In this document: positions 44,205-53,871 of the stretch, in pieces | How the letters are laid out: each line of letters opens with the position of its first letter | Position numbering within the stretch: the stretch's first letter is position 1 | DNA from: Actinopolymorpha pittospori | Lineage (GTDB): Bacteria; Actinomycetota; Actinomycetes; Propionibacteriales; Actinopolymorphaceae | NCBI RefSeq assembly: GCF_014873875.1 | Contig: NZ_JADBEM010000001.1 | Span: 5,518,001-5,582,000, forward strand | Direction: 5' to 3' | Length of the DNA: 64,000 bases | Position numbers and translations under genes: made by a program | Notes under the pieces: model-generated | Told to the model about the DNA's origin: nothing | The model's database searches: none | Seen by the model: the letters and a program-made list of their open reading frames with translations, nothing else

Positions 44205-45878
44205 CCTCAATCCGTGGACCGGGTGAGTGGGCCCTCGGCGCGGTAGCAGGGAAAGTGCCTTCTGGATCGGGAGAATCTGGAGTGTCTAGGTCCTGATCCA
44301 ACCCGATCCAAAAGGCACTGAGAGTGAAACTACCGTACGGGTGGTCGCGGGCCACGCCGGTGTTCGATGATCAGAACCTGGTGTCGTGTGCGGGCCTGGT
44401 GCCGGTGATGGCGTTGGCCGAGCGGGCGGGCCTGTCGGAGCTGGTGGACGAGCGGGTCGCGATCCGGACCACGACGGTGAGGTCGGCAGCGGTGAACCCG
44501 GCGGGCAAGGTGACATCGATCATCGCGGGGATGGCTGCCGGCGCGGACTGTATCGACGATCTGGATGTGATCCGCTCTGGTGGGATGCGGCGGCTGTTCG
44601 GCGGGGTGTATGCGCCGGCGACGCTGGGCCAGTTTCTGCGGGAGTTCACCCACGGCCACTGCATGCAGTTGGCGTCGGTCGCGCGGGCGCATCTGGTCAA
44701 CCTTGTCCAGGCCAGCGGGCTGCTGCCCGGTATCGAGGATCAGGTGTTCATCGACATCGACTCACTCCTACGCCCGGTTTATGGGCATGCCAAGCAGGGC
44801 GCGAGCTTCGGGCACACCAAGATCGCCGGCCGGCAGGTGCTGCGCCGGGGCTTGTCACCGCTGGCGACCACGATCAGCACCAGCCAGGGCGCGCCGGTGG
44901 TGGCCGGGATCCGGCTCCGCGCCGGACGGGCCGCCTCGGGCAAGGGTGCGGCGAGCATGGTGGCCGAAGCGATCGCCACCGCCCGTGTCGCCGGCGCCAG
45001 CGGGCAGATCCTGATGCGGGGCGACTCGGCGTATGGCAACCACGCCGTGGTCGCCGCGTGTGTGAAAGCAGGGGCGCGGTTCTCGGTGGTGCTGACCAAG
45101 AACCCCGCAGTCACCGCCGCGATCGCCTCCATCCCCGACGACGCCTGGACACCGGTGCACTACCCCGGCGCGGTCACCGATCCCGACACCGGTGAGTTGA
45201 TCTCCGACGCCGAGGTCGCCGAGACGGAGTTCACCGCGTTCACCTCCACCAAACACCCGGTCACCGCCCGGCTGATCGTGCGCAGGGTCCGTGACCGAGC
45301 CCACGACCAGGCCGGCGATCAGGAGCTGTTCCCGGTATGGCGTCACCACCCGTTCTTCACCAACAACACCGAACCCACCGCGCAGGCTGACATCACCCAC
45401 CGCCGGCACGCGATCATCGAAACCGTGTTCGCCGACCTGATCGACGGACCACTCGCACACCTACCCTCAGGCCGGTTCGCCGCCAACAGCGCCTGGGCGA
45501 TCTGCGCAGCCATCACCCACAACCTGCTCCGCGCCGCCGGCACCCTCACCAGCCCCCGCCACGCCGCCGCCCGCGGCGCGACGCTGCGCCGCCACATCGT
45601 CACCGTCCCCGCCAGGATCGCCCGCCCACAGCGCCGGCCCGTCCTGCACCTGCCCGAGCACTGGCCCTGGGCCAAACAGTGGAAAACCCTGTGGCACAAC
45701 GTGTTCCGCCCCGCAACCGGCCCGCCACGCGTCGCCTGAAACTAGCCACCCGCCGTCAAGGCCCGACCGGAGACCAAAGGAAAGCTGGGCAGACCAGCAG
45801 CCCCCGCCTGCCCACCCACCACCAACCACGAGCGACCCGCAACCAAAACCATCAACCCAGCGAGTCCACGGATTGAGG
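44205..45878 (+). mobile_element. IS1380-family insertion sequence, type B copy 2
   Basis: 1674 bp, same length and ends as 24600-26273 (CCTCAATCCGTGGAC at 44205-44219, complement ending at 45878). The 5-bp duplication CTGAG flanks it (44200-44204, 45879-45883). The stem-loop ahead of the transposase start is at 44254-44319. Confidence 0.93.
44324..45739 (+). CDS. IS1380-family transposase, type B copy 2
   Basis: 471 residues from GTG 44324, collinear with the protein at 24719-26134 and differing by fewer than 20 substitutions (for example DERVAIRT versus SSRVAIRT). The DDE residues are retained. Confidence 0.92.
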   Translation: MKLPYGWSRATPVFDDQNLVSCAGLVPVMALAERAGLSELVDERVAIRTTTVRSAAVNPAGKVTSIIAGMAAGADCIDDLDVIRSGGMRRLFGGVYAPATLGQFLREFTHGHCMQLASVARAHLVNLVQASGLLPGIEDQVFIDIDSLLRPVYGHAKQGASFGHTKIAGRQVLRRGLSPLATTISTSQGAPVVAGIRLRAGRAASGKGAASMVAEAIATARVAGASGQILMRGDSAYGNHAVVAACVKAGARFSVVLTKNPAVTAAIASIPDDAWTPVHYPGAVTDPDTGELISDAEVAETEFTAFTSTKHPVTARLIVRRVRDRAHDQAGDQELFPVWRHHPFFTNNTEPTAQADITHRRHAIIETVFADLIDGPLAHLPSGRFAANSAWAICAAITHNLLRAAGTLTSPRHAAARGATLRRHIVTVPARIARPQRRPVLHLPEHWPWAKQWKTLWHNVFRPATGPPRVA

Positions 45879-45883
45879 CTGAG

Positions 45884-46454
45884 GTCCGGCATTCCTGCGA
45901 GGAGAGGCAGCGGGTCTACGAACGGCCACGGCGAGCGGTGTGGCAGCGCGTGTGGTTCAGGTCGATGACGACGCCTGCATAGTGATCCAGACAGGTACGC
46001 TGCGGCGGTTATCCCGGGCTCCGGTGTCGACCAGATGCTGGCGACGGCGCAGCATCACTTTGATCGGACGGATCGCCCGCCTGGCCGTGGTCGCAAGTGC
46101 GGGCCAGTAGCCAACCGGCCATCTACCTGCGACTTTGCCCGCACGGTCAGCCCTACGGTGCTGCGGAAACCTCGCTAGTTGGCACCAGTTCGCACCCCAT
46201 CCCGCACCCCGGACGGCCGAGCCGATGACCGCGGGCAAGGAGTGGTGCCGTGACCACCTGGTATCGGCGTAGACGACCAACGCCAGTGCGGCGCAGGGGT
46301 GTCTTCCACTGCGCCCCAACTGCATGCGCATGCGACTCCCGCGCGACAACCGATGTTCGGGTTTCTGATTCACACCGGCCGCACCGTCGCTGGATCAAAC
46401 AACCGACTCCCGGGCGAGCCACAACCATCAGTTGGGCCCGCTTATGCTGAATCA
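45884..46454. other. intergenic region with a shared 27-bp segment
   Basis: No supported gene. The 27 bases at 46117-46143 (GGCCATCTACCTGCG then ACTTTGCCCGCA) match 58552-58578 at 25/27 positions. The latter lies next to a tRNA fragment, so this may be part of an old mobile-element end. The LysR promoter must lie near 46400-46450. Confidence 0.45.
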
Positions 46455-47423
46455 ATGGATACCGAGGCGGTGCGATCGTTCGTCCGCGCCGCCGAGTTCG
46501 GACAGCTGCAACACGCGGCCGACGAGCTCGGCGTAACGCAACAGGCCGTATCGAAGCGGATCGCGACCCTCGAGCGCGAGCTCGACGTCCGGTTGTTCAC
46601 CCGCACCGCCCGAGGGGTCGAGCTGACACTCGACGGCCAAGCTTTCCTCCCGCACGCCCGGAACATCATCACGGGTGTCGATCGCGCCATCACCGCGATC
46701 AGACCGGGCTCGCGGGCCCTTCGGATCGACGTTCTCGGCCTGCGATCCGCGCAGGCCGTCGTCCTGCACGACTACTGGCGGGCGCATCCCGAAACCGACC
46801 TCGACGTGGTGACCCTCAGGGTCAACGACCCGCGCGTGGCCGTCGCCGCTGTCCAAGCGGGCGATATCGACGCCTCGTTCCGCTCGGTCACCGACCCGGC
46901 CACACTGCCGCGCGACGTGCAAATGATCCACGCGTTCGACTCACAGCTGGAACTTCTCGTCGGCCCGAGGCACCCGCTCGCCTCCGCACGAACACTGACA
47001 CCCTCCCAGCTGCGCCAGCACCGGATCTGGGTGCCGGGTATCGCGCCGCGAAGCGAATGGGCAGAGTTTTACGATCAGCTCGCCACCGACTTCGACCTCC
47101 GCATTGATGCCGCGGGCCCGAACTTCGGCAACGAGGTACTCCTCGACATGCTCGCGGACTCCGCAGACGTGGCAACCCTCGTAGGCTCGCGCGACCGGTA
47201 CATCTGGCCGACGAACCACGACCTACGCCGTATCCCGATCGTGAATCCGATGCTCGCATACCCGCTCTCGCTCATCTTCCCCCGAGCCAATCCACACCCA
47301 GGACTCCGGGCAATCATCAACCACTTCGGAAGCCTGGCACCGCTCCCTGAGACAGCCTGGCTCCCATCCTGGGCAACGACACGGCGCCGCAGCGACGGAA
47401 ACATCGAATACACCCGACGCTAA
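46455..47423 (+). CDS. LysR-family transcriptional regulator
   Basis: 322 residues from ATG 46455. N-terminal winged HTH (DTEAVRSFVRAAEFGQLQHA, DELGVTQQAVSKRIATLERE, TRTARGVELTLDGQAFL) and a periplasmic-binding-like effector domain from about residue 90. Residues about 85-95 (GSRALRIDVLGLRS) start the effector domain. It has no adjacent divergent target gene, only remnants, so its former target may have been deleted. The C-terminus (WATTRRRSDGNIEYTRR) is longer than usual. Confidence 0.9.
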   Translation: MDTEAVRSFVRAAEFGQLQHAADELGVTQQAVSKRIATLERELDVRLFTRTARGVELTLDGQAFLPHARNIITGVDRAITAIRPGSRALRIDVLGLRSAQAVVLHDYWRAHPETDLDVVTLRVNDPRVAVAAVQAGDIDASFRSVTDPATLPRDVQMIHAFDSQLELLVGPRHPLASARTLTPSQLRQHRIWVPGIAPRSEWAEFYDQLATDFDLRIDAAGPNFGNEVLLDMLADSADVATLVGSRDRYIWPTNHDLRRIPIVNPMLAYPLSLIFPRANPHPGLRAIINHFGSLAPLPETAWLPSWATTRRRSDGNIEYTRR

Positions 47424-47761
47424 CGGTCGCTTCCAGCAGCACACTGCCGACACGACTAGCCGAACGGCAAGTGCTGGGATGACGTCATCGGCTCGAAAGC
47501 CGGCCCCAACGCCACGCCGACGCCAGCGATGGCCTATGAGCTGACGAACGGAGGCCAAGCGTTAGGCGGCAGCACGCCGTCGCCGGTCACGGACCGGATC
47601 GCGTCAGTGACCTCTCGATCGCGAGGCGACCTCCTTCCTGGTGGTAGGTACTCCTATCCGATCACGTCCACCTGCCAGAAGGCTTCCGGCTCCGATGGTG
47701 ACGGGCGCGTAGTCGAAGTACTGAACCCACGAGGTCTGCTGGTGGCGCTCGGAGTGGGCCG
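47424..47761. other. non-coding gap
   Basis: 338 bases downstream of the LysR gene with no supported gene. Confidence 0.4.
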
Positions 47762-47926
47762 TGGGTCCGCGTCTACCCGATCCTGCAAGGTAGTTGGGGC
47801 AGCGATGGCACCGTTCCGGACTTCGACGCGGCGCGCACCTACTTCGCCGCCGAAACCCCCGAAGACGCGGCGCGCGTGCTCGAAACCATGCTGGGCCGCC
47901 CGGTCAACCCCGACCAGGCGTTCTGA
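47762..47926 (+). pseudogene. unidentified gene remnant, 3' end
   Basis: A 54-codon stretch in one frame reads WVRVYPILQGSWGSDGTVPD, then FDAARTYFAAETPEDAARVL, then ETMLGRPVNPDQAF and a stop. The amphipathic alanine-rich pattern looks like a genuine coding tail. I cannot name the family. There is no start upstream. Confidence 0.35.
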
Positions 47927-48099
47927 GACAAGGCGGCCCGCCCCAAGCTCGGTCTTCACCCGGAGCGCGCGCTGGCTAACGCTTTCCGTGAAGCGATTCG
48001 ACACGAATAGCGGCCCTGACCGAATAGGGTCAGGAAGGTTCGGACAGTGAGACGTGCGTGCCGCGTGGTGGATTCGTCATGCAGGATGCCGTGGTATGG

Positions 48100-48356
48100 C
48101 TGCCCGCAGCGACCTCATCTCTGACGGGGCCAACTTTCGCACCCCGTGGCTCTGGGACCACATCGTGCTCGCCCGCACCGACGACCTGTTCGGGACCGTC
48201 GACGGGCAGACCCTCGCGGAGGCAGCTGAACCCACGGGCAGGAGCCCTTCCTCGCTCGGCCTCGGCCTGTGTAGGGAGGGTGGCAACCGCGTACAGGTGG
48301 TCCTCCGGTACCGCACGGAGGTGGACATGCGTACGTTCCTCCGCTACGACCACGCG
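48100..48356 (+). pseudogene. N-acyl-D-amino-acid deacylase (amidohydrolase) fragment
   Basis: The frame encodes PWLWDHIVLARTDDLFGTVD, GQTLAEAAEPTGRSPSSLGL and VVLRYRTEVDMRTFLRYDHA. This is the segment of D-aminoacylases that follows the metal-binding barrel (compare GRTLAELA...DDMRTFL). The N-terminal HxH metal site and the C-terminal part are missing. It lies about 80 bp before the D-serine-dehydratase-like gene, and a deacylase releasing D-amino acids would fit that context. It may mark a deletion at the head of the operon. Confidence 0.65.
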
Positions 48357-48433
48357 GGCGGCTGGCCCGGGTCGAGGAAGGACGGCGATCAGCAGACCGA
48401 CGCCCGACCGGGCCAGGTCATCCGGGCAGGCCG

Positions 48434-49696
48434 ATGACCAACCAGCCGATGCCGGATGACTGGCAGATCGACTGGCGCTGCAAGGGTTTCCCGCCCATCG
48501 ACCTGTCGGCCCGCGACGTTCCGTCGGCCGGGTGGCGGTTGCACGAGGACTTCAGCACTCCCATCGCCGCGATCAGGGAGAGCGCGCTGGCCTTCAACCT
48601 GGCCCGGATGCGCGACTTCTGCGCCGAACGCGGCGTCGAACTCGCCCCGCACGGGAAGACGACAATGTCGCCGGAGCTGATTCGACGGCAGCTCGACCAC
48701 GGTGCCTGGGGCATGACGGCGGCGACCGCCTGGCAGGCCCGCGCGATGACGAGGTTTGGGGTACGTCGGATCCTCGTCGCCAACGAGTGTCTGGACCCGG
48801 CCGGGCTGCGCTGGCTGGGCGCACACCTGCGAGACGCCCTGGGCACGGAGATCAGCTGTTTCGTCGACTCGGTCGCCGCCGTCACAGCGATGCGGGACGT
48901 GCTCGCGGGCGTTCCGGGAGCTCCGCCGGTGCCGGTGCTGGTGGAGGTCGGCCTCGTCGGCGGTCGCTGCGGCGCCCGGACAGCGGCCGAGGCGGTCGAG
49001 GTGGCAGCGGCTGTCGCGGCGGCGCCCGAACTCGAGCTGGTCGGAGTGGCCGGGTTCGAGGGCGTGGTCGGCGGGTCCCGTGAGAAGGGGGTGGTGGCGC
49101 GGGTCGAGGAGTTTCTGCGCATGCTGCGCCGTACGGCGCAGGAGCTGATCGCGCGCGGATCGTTCCCGGCCGACCGTCCCGTGATCCTCTCCGCCGGCGG
49201 CAGCGCCTTCTTCGACCTTGTGGTGGAGGTCCTCACCCGCGACCGGTCGCGGTACGGCGTTCCCGTCGAGGTGGTTCTGCGGTCGGGCTGCTACCTCGTC
49301 CACGACCACGGCGCCTACCAGGACAGCTCGCCGTTCGCAGCCGACCGGGGATCGGCGTTCCGACCCGCGCTGGAGGTCTGGAGCAGGGTGCTGTCCTGCC
49401 CGGAGCCGGGTCTCGCGTTGACGGACGCCGGGAAGCGCGACATGTCGACCGACGGGCGCCTGCCGCTGGTCCTGCGGAGGCTCCGGCACGGAACGCCCGC
49501 GCCCGTCTCCGCGACTGTGCAGGCGGTGAACGACCAGCACGCCTACCTGCGCTACGACGTACCCGATGACCTCAGGGTCGGCGATCTGGTCTGTTTCGGC
49601 ATCTCCCATCCCTGTACGACCTTCGACAAGTGGCGGGCCATAACGCTCGTCGACGACGACCACCGCGTGACCTCTGTGATCCGTACCTCCTTCTGA
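48434..49696 (+). CDS. D-serine dehydratase/D-threonine aldolase-like PLP enzyme (fold III)
   Basis: 420 residues. Alanine-racemase-type barrel with the PLP lysine in APHGKTTMSPEL (Lys75), a second-domain metal pair His392/Cys394 in GISHPCTTFDKW as in DSD1-type zinc enzymes, and the phosphate-binding ILSAGGS (251-257). Members split or deaminate D-serine, D-threonine or beta-hydroxy-aspartate in the cytoplasm. It is the first complete gene of a seven-gene cluster, all on the plus strand with short gaps. It is preceded by a D-aminoacylase fragment, so D-amino-acid use is plausible but unproven. Confidence 0.87.
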   Translation: MTNQPMPDDWQIDWRCKGFPPIDLSARDVPSAGWRLHEDFSTPIAAIRESALAFNLARMRDFCAERGVELAPHGKTTMSPELIRRQLDHGAWGMTAATAWQARAMTRFGVRRILVANECLDPAGLRWLGAHLRDALGTEISCFVDSVAAVTAMRDVLAGVPGAPPVPVLVEVGLVGGRCGARTAAEAVEVAAAVAAAPELELVGVAGFEGVVGGSREKGVVARVEEFLRMLRRTAQELIARGSFPADRPVILSAGGSAFFDLVVEVLTRDRSRYGVPVEVVLRSGCYLVHDHGAYQDSSPFAADRGSAFRPALEVWSRVLSCPEPGLALTDAGKRDMSTDGRLPLVLRRLRHGTPAPVSATVQAVNDQHAYLRYDVPDDLRVGDLVCFGISHPCTTFDKWRAITLVDDDHRVTSVIRTSF

Positions 49697-49719
49697 CGTC
49701 CCGAACGGAACGGTCCCTT

Positions 49720-51216
49720 ATGCCGATGCGACTGGCGGTCCTGGGCTTCAGCCACGAGGCGAACACCTTCGCGCCGGTGCCAGCGACGCTGGATCAGTGG
49801 CGGCGTGCCGGCATCCTGGAGGGCGAGCGGATCCGCGACGTTTACGAGGCGTCCCGGACGAGCGTGGCGGGCTTTCTCGCATACGGTGCCGAGGCGCACG
49901 GCGTGGAGTTGATTCCACTCGTGTACGCGCGGATCACGCCTATGGGTCCGAGTACGAGTGAGGCCCACGAGCACCTGGTCACCCGCATGGTGGCGAGTCT
50001 TGTGGACCGCGGTCCCTGGGACGGTGTCCTCCTGCCGATCCACGGCGCTGCCGTCGCGGAGGGATGTCCGGACGCCGACGGCGACCTGATCCGGCGGGTG
50101 CGCGGGATCGTCGGACCCGACGTACCGATCGGGGCGACTCTCGACCTGCACGCGAACGTGTCGCGCACCATGGTGGACCACCTCGACGTGGTGACGGTCT
50201 ATCAGACCAACCCCCACGTCGACGCCTACGAGCAGGCGCTCGCGTGTGCGCGGCTGCTGGGCCGGACTATCCGCGCGGAGATCCGGCCACGGCTGGCCCT
50301 GGTCACGCCGCCGCTGGCCGTCACCATCGTGCGGCAGGGCACCGACGACGAGCCGATGGCGAGCCTGCTCGCGGTGGCCCGGTCGGAGGAGGCGCGCCCT
50401 GGGGTTCTGTCGGTCAGTGTGGTCGAGGGGTTCCCGTACGCCGATGTGCCGGAGATGGGGATGTCGTTCCTCGCCGTGGCAGACAGGGACGATGCCATCG
50501 CCCGCGCGGCTGCGGACCGGGTCGCACGGGCGGCCTGGGAGATGCGCGCGGAGTTCGTCGGCGAGGCGGTGCCGGTGGATGAGGCGCTATTCCGGGCCGC
50601 GGCCGCGCTGGCCGGTCCGGTCGTGCTCCTCGACATCGGCGACAACGTGGGCGGCGGGAGTCCCGGCGACTCCACCCACATCCTGCATGCCGCCCGACGG
50701 CTGGGGGTGCGGGGACTGGCGCAGTTGCTGACCGACCCGGTGGCGGTGTCACGCTGCGCGGAGGCCGGCGTAGGCGGCCGGGTGTCGCTGGACGTCGGCG
50801 GCCGGACCGACGACCGGCACGGCACACCGCTCGCCGTGACCGGGGTGGTGACAGCCGTGACGGACGGACGGTTCGAGGATCCGACGCCCACACATGGTGG
50901 CGTGCGCTCCTACGACATGGGACCCACGGCCGGTCTCCGGACCGACGACGGCTTCGACCTCGTGCTCACCTCCGTCGCGGAGGCGACCCACAGCCAGGAA
51001 CAGTTCCGGCTGGTCGGAGTCGAGCCGCGCGAGTGTCCCGTCATCGTCGCCAAGGGCGTGCACTCACCGCGTGCGGGCTTCGAGCCCATTGCCGCCGAAC
51101 TGATCCAGGTCGCGACGCCGGGATCGACCAGTGCCGACCTGTCCACCTTCCGCTACGCCCGTCGCCGGCGCCCGATGTTCCCGTTCGAGCCGACCACCCA
51201 GTGGTCGGCTCGCTGA
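49720..51216 (+). CDS. M81-family (MlrC-like) metallopeptidase
   Basis: 498 residues from ATG 49720, 23 bp after the previous gene. The MlrC N-domain has GFSHEANTFAPV (His12, Glu13), LLPIHGAAVAEG, GATLDLHANVS and YQTNPHVDAYE, which supply the zinc ligands. The C-domain starts near VVLLDIGDNVGGGSPGDST. MlrC from microcystin degraders cleaves a linear peptide, but most relatives lie in catabolic clusters with unknown amide or peptide substrates. No signal peptide. It is likely to act on an imported amide-linked compound. Confidence 0.88.
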   Translation: MPMRLAVLGFSHEANTFAPVPATLDQWRRAGILEGERIRDVYEASRTSVAGFLAYGAEAHGVELIPLVYARITPMGPSTSEAHEHLVTRMVASLVDRGPWDGVLLPIHGAAVAEGCPDADGDLIRRVRGIVGPDVPIGATLDLHANVSRTMVDHLDVVTVYQTNPHVDAYEQALACARLLGRTIRAEIRPRLALVTPPLAVTIVRQGTDDEPMASLLAVARSEEARPGVLSVSVVEGFPYADVPEMGMSFLAVADRDDAIARAAADRVARAAWEMRAEFVGEAVPVDEALFRAAAALAGPVVLLDIGDNVGGGSPGDSTHILHAARRLGVRGLAQLLTDPVAVSRCAEAGVGGRVSLDVGGRTDDRHGTPLAVTGVVTAVTDGRFEDPTPTHGGVRSYDMGPTAGLRTDDGFDLVLTSVAEATHSQEQFRLVGVEPRECPVIVAKGVHSPRAGFEPIAAELIQVATPGSTSADLSTFRYARRRRPMFPFEPTTQWSAR

Positions 51217-51253
51217 CGGGCGTCGCTGCCGGCCGAGACGAAGGAGTTTCGAG

Positions 51254-52906
51254 ATGACGCAGGGCGAGATCAGCCGACGCGGGTTCCTGCGCGGAGTCGG
51301 CGGTGCGGCGTTGGTCGCCGGAGGCTCCGCGGCCGTAGGCGGGTGTGGGGGAGGCGACGGCCTCGGCCAGGGAGGTGGCGCGCGGGCGGGGAGCGACGCG
51401 GCGGTACGCCTGCCCGCGTATGCACCGAAGACCGCCGTCGAGGCGGACCTTCCGGCGTTGCCCAACGGCACACCGGGTGCTTTGCTCCGCTATCCCGCCG
51501 CACCGAAGCGGATGTACGAAGGTCCGCCCGCGCACGGGGGCACCATCGACGTCCTCAAGATGATCGACGGCGCTCCACCGCCGCCGGTCCAGCGCAACCC
51601 GTTTTGGCAGCAGCTGAACAAGCGGGTCGGCGCCGAACTCCAGCTCAACAACGTGATCGCGTCCGACTACTCCAACAAGCTGGCCACCCTGCTGGCCAGT
51701 GGGGACCTCCCGGACCTGGTTCAGCTCCCGACCAACGTCCCGCACCTTCCCGACGTGCTGGCCAAGGAGTTCCAGGACCTGAGCGAGTGGGTGAGCGGCG
51801 ACGCGGTGAAGAACTACACCGGCCTCCCTGCGATGTCGGAGGTGTCCTGGAAGAACGTCGCCTTCAACGGCGGCATCTGGGGCGTGCCCTGGCAGTTGGG
51901 CCTGCCCGCCTCGGTGCTGGAGATCCGCCAGGACCTGGTGGAGGAGAAGGGCCTCACCGGTGAGCTCCACGACGGACAGGACTTCCTCGACCTGTGCGCC
52001 GCCCTGACGGACCCGGACCATCAGCGGTGGGCGATCGGAACACCCTCGACAGCGCTCAACATCGTCCGGGAGATGGTGGGCGTCCCCAACAACTGGAAGC
52101 AGGTCGACGGCGAGTTCACCAGCATGTACGAGACGGAGGAGTACCGCCGGGCGCTCGACATCATCGCGTCGCTGTGGAAGAAGGGCTACATCATCCCGGA
52201 CTCGATGAACTCCACCGCGCCGATCAGTGACTGGTTCGGCAGCGGCAGGGTCGCGATGAGCGCGGGCGGTTACACGAACTGGGCCCTCTACATCACCGCA
52301 AACAAGCCGACGAACCCGAAGTTCACGATGGGATGTCTCGTCCCGCCGAAGTGGGAGGGCGGCGGCCAGGCAGCCCACTGGGTCGGCAACGGGATGTACA
52401 CCTTCACGGCGGTCAGGAAGGCGAGCAAGGCGCGCGTCGAGGAGCTGTTGCGGGTGCTGGACTGGTTCGCCGCGCCCTTCGGGTCGGAGGAGTACACGTT
52501 CCGCCGCTACGGCGTACCCGGCCGCGACTACACGGTGGTGAAGGGCGAACCCGCCGTCACCCGCACGGGCACCAACGAGGTCCAGAACATGGCGATCGGC
52601 TACGTCGCCACCTGCCCGTTGCTGCTCTACATCCCCGGCCAGCCCGAGGCGACCAGGGACGAATACGACGCGCTCAGCGCGCTCATGAAGGTCACCGTCG
52701 CCAACCCCACCGTGGGGCTGTTTTCCGACTCCGCGCTCACCGCCGGCCTCACCAGCGAGAACAAGCTGCTGGACCTGCAGAACGGCATCATCTTCGGCCG
52801 CGAACCGCTGTCCGCCTGGGACGAGGGTGTCCGATCCTGGCGGTCCGGCGGCGGCGACCAGGTGCGATCCGAGTACGAGAAGGCGTTCGCGGCCGCGAAC
52901 AAGTAG
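51254..52906 (+). CDS. Tat/lipoprotein extracellular solute-binding protein
   Basis: 550 residues from ATG 51254, with AAGGAG upstream. Twin-arginine motif SRRGFLRGVGG plus lipobox VGGC (Cys31), so it is exported by Tat and lipid-anchored. The fold is family 1 sugar-binding; FWQQLNKRVGAELQLNNVIA and NGGIWGVPWQLGLPAS resemble LplA-type binding proteins. No permease or ATPase genes are in this cluster. It must pair with a transporter encoded elsewhere, perhaps LplB/YtcP at 13998-15850. Confidence 0.9.
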   Translation: MTQGEISRRGFLRGVGGAALVAGGSAAVGGCGGGDGLGQGGGARAGSDAAVRLPAYAPKTAVEADLPALPNGTPGALLRYPAAPKRMYEGPPAHGGTIDVLKMIDGAPPPPVQRNPFWQQLNKRVGAELQLNNVIASDYSNKLATLLASGDLPDLVQLPTNVPHLPDVLAKEFQDLSEWVSGDAVKNYTGLPAMSEVSWKNVAFNGGIWGVPWQLGLPASVLEIRQDLVEEKGLTGELHDGQDFLDLCAALTDPDHQRWAIGTPSTALNIVREMVGVPNNWKQVDGEFTSMYETEEYRRALDIIASLWKKGYIIPDSMNSTAPISDWFGSGRVAMSAGGYTNWALYITANKPTNPKFTMGCLVPPKWEGGGQAAHWVGNGMYTFTAVRKASKARVEELLRVLDWFAAPFGSEEYTFRRYGVPGRDYTVVKGEPAVTRTGTNEVQNMAIGYVATCPLLLYIPGQPEATRDEYDALSALMKVTVANPTVGLFSDSALTAGLTSENKLLDLQNGIIFGREPLSAWDEGVRSWRSGGGDQVRSEYEKAFAAANK

Positions 52907-52941
52907 GACCCGACCCAGTCCGGAAGGATGGAGCAGGCGAG

Positions 52942-53871
52942 ATGTTCTGGGGACACTTCCTCTACCTCGGCGTCAACATGTGGAGCGACCGTCCACCGAA
53001 GTTCGTCGAGGAGCTCACGTTCGACTACGAGGTGTGGGAGGAGGTCACCGCGAAGATGTCGGCCGACGGCCTCGACCTGCTGGTCGTCGACCTCGGCGAC
53101 GGCGTCCGCTACGAGAGCCACCCGGAGATCGCGGTCCGGAACGCCTGGAGCCCGCAGCGGCTCCGGGAGGAACTCGCGAGGTTGCGCGCCCTCGGCATCG
53201 AGCCGATCCCCAAACTGAACTTCAGCACCGCCCACGACGCCTGGCTTCGGGAGTACGGTCGGATGGTCTCGACGCCGCGCTACTACGAGGTGTGTGCCGA
53301 CCTGCTCGCGGAGGTCGCCGAGCTCTTCGACCGGCCGAGGTTCGTCCACATCGGCATGGACGAGGAGACCGCACACCACCAGCGCACCTTCGACTACTCC
53401 GTCGTACGCCAGAACGACCTGTGGTGGCACGACCTGGTCTTCCTCGCCGAGCAGGTCGAACGACACGGCGCCCGGCCCTGGATCTGGTCCGACTACGCCT
53501 GGCACCATCCGGACCTGTTCTACGAGCGGATGCCCCGACGGATCCTGCAGAGCAACTGGTACTACGGCGAGTCCTTCGAACCCCCGGCAGGCGGCCGACC
53601 GCGGGTGCTGGAGGAGGCGGAGGGCTTCTTGACCTATCCGGACCTGGAGGCGCACGGTTACGACCAAATGCCCACCGGTAGCACCCACTCGGACCTGGCG
53701 AATTTCGGCCGCACCGTCGAGTACTGCACCGAACACATCGACGGCTCGCGGCTGCTCGGGTTCCTGCAGGTGCCCTGGCGGCGGACGGTCGCGGAGTTTC
53801 GCGACATCCACCTGACCGCCGTCGACCTGGTGCGGGAAACCAAGGAGAAGTACGACGATGCGAAGCGGTAA
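52942..53871 (+). CDS. GH20-like TIM-barrel protein
   Basis: 309 residues from ATG 52942. A barrel starting GHFLYLGVNMWSDRP, with GIEPIPKLNFSTAHDAWL and the pair Asp140-Glu141 in FVHIGMDEETAHHQ. These resemble the catalytic Asp-Glu strand of family 20 hexosaminidases (HIGxDE). The small GH20b domain and a signal peptide are absent, so it is cytoplasmic and shorter than classical members. It probably hydrolyses or binds an imported glycoside. It overlaps the next gene by 14 bp. Confidence 0.7.
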   Translation: MFWGHFLYLGVNMWSDRPPKFVEELTFDYEVWEEVTAKMSADGLDLLVVDLGDGVRYESHPEIAVRNAWSPQRLREELARLRALGIEPIPKLNFSTAHDAWLREYGRMVSTPRYYEVCADLLAEVAELFDRPRFVHIGMDEETAHHQRTFDYSVVRQNDLWWHDLVFLAEQVERHGARPWIWSDYAWHHPDLFYERMPRRILQSNWYYGESFEPPAGGRPRVLEEAEGFLTYPDLEAHGYDQMPTGSTHSDLANFGRTVEYCTEHIDGSRLLGFLQVPWRRTVAEFRDIHLTAVDLVRETKEKYDDAKR

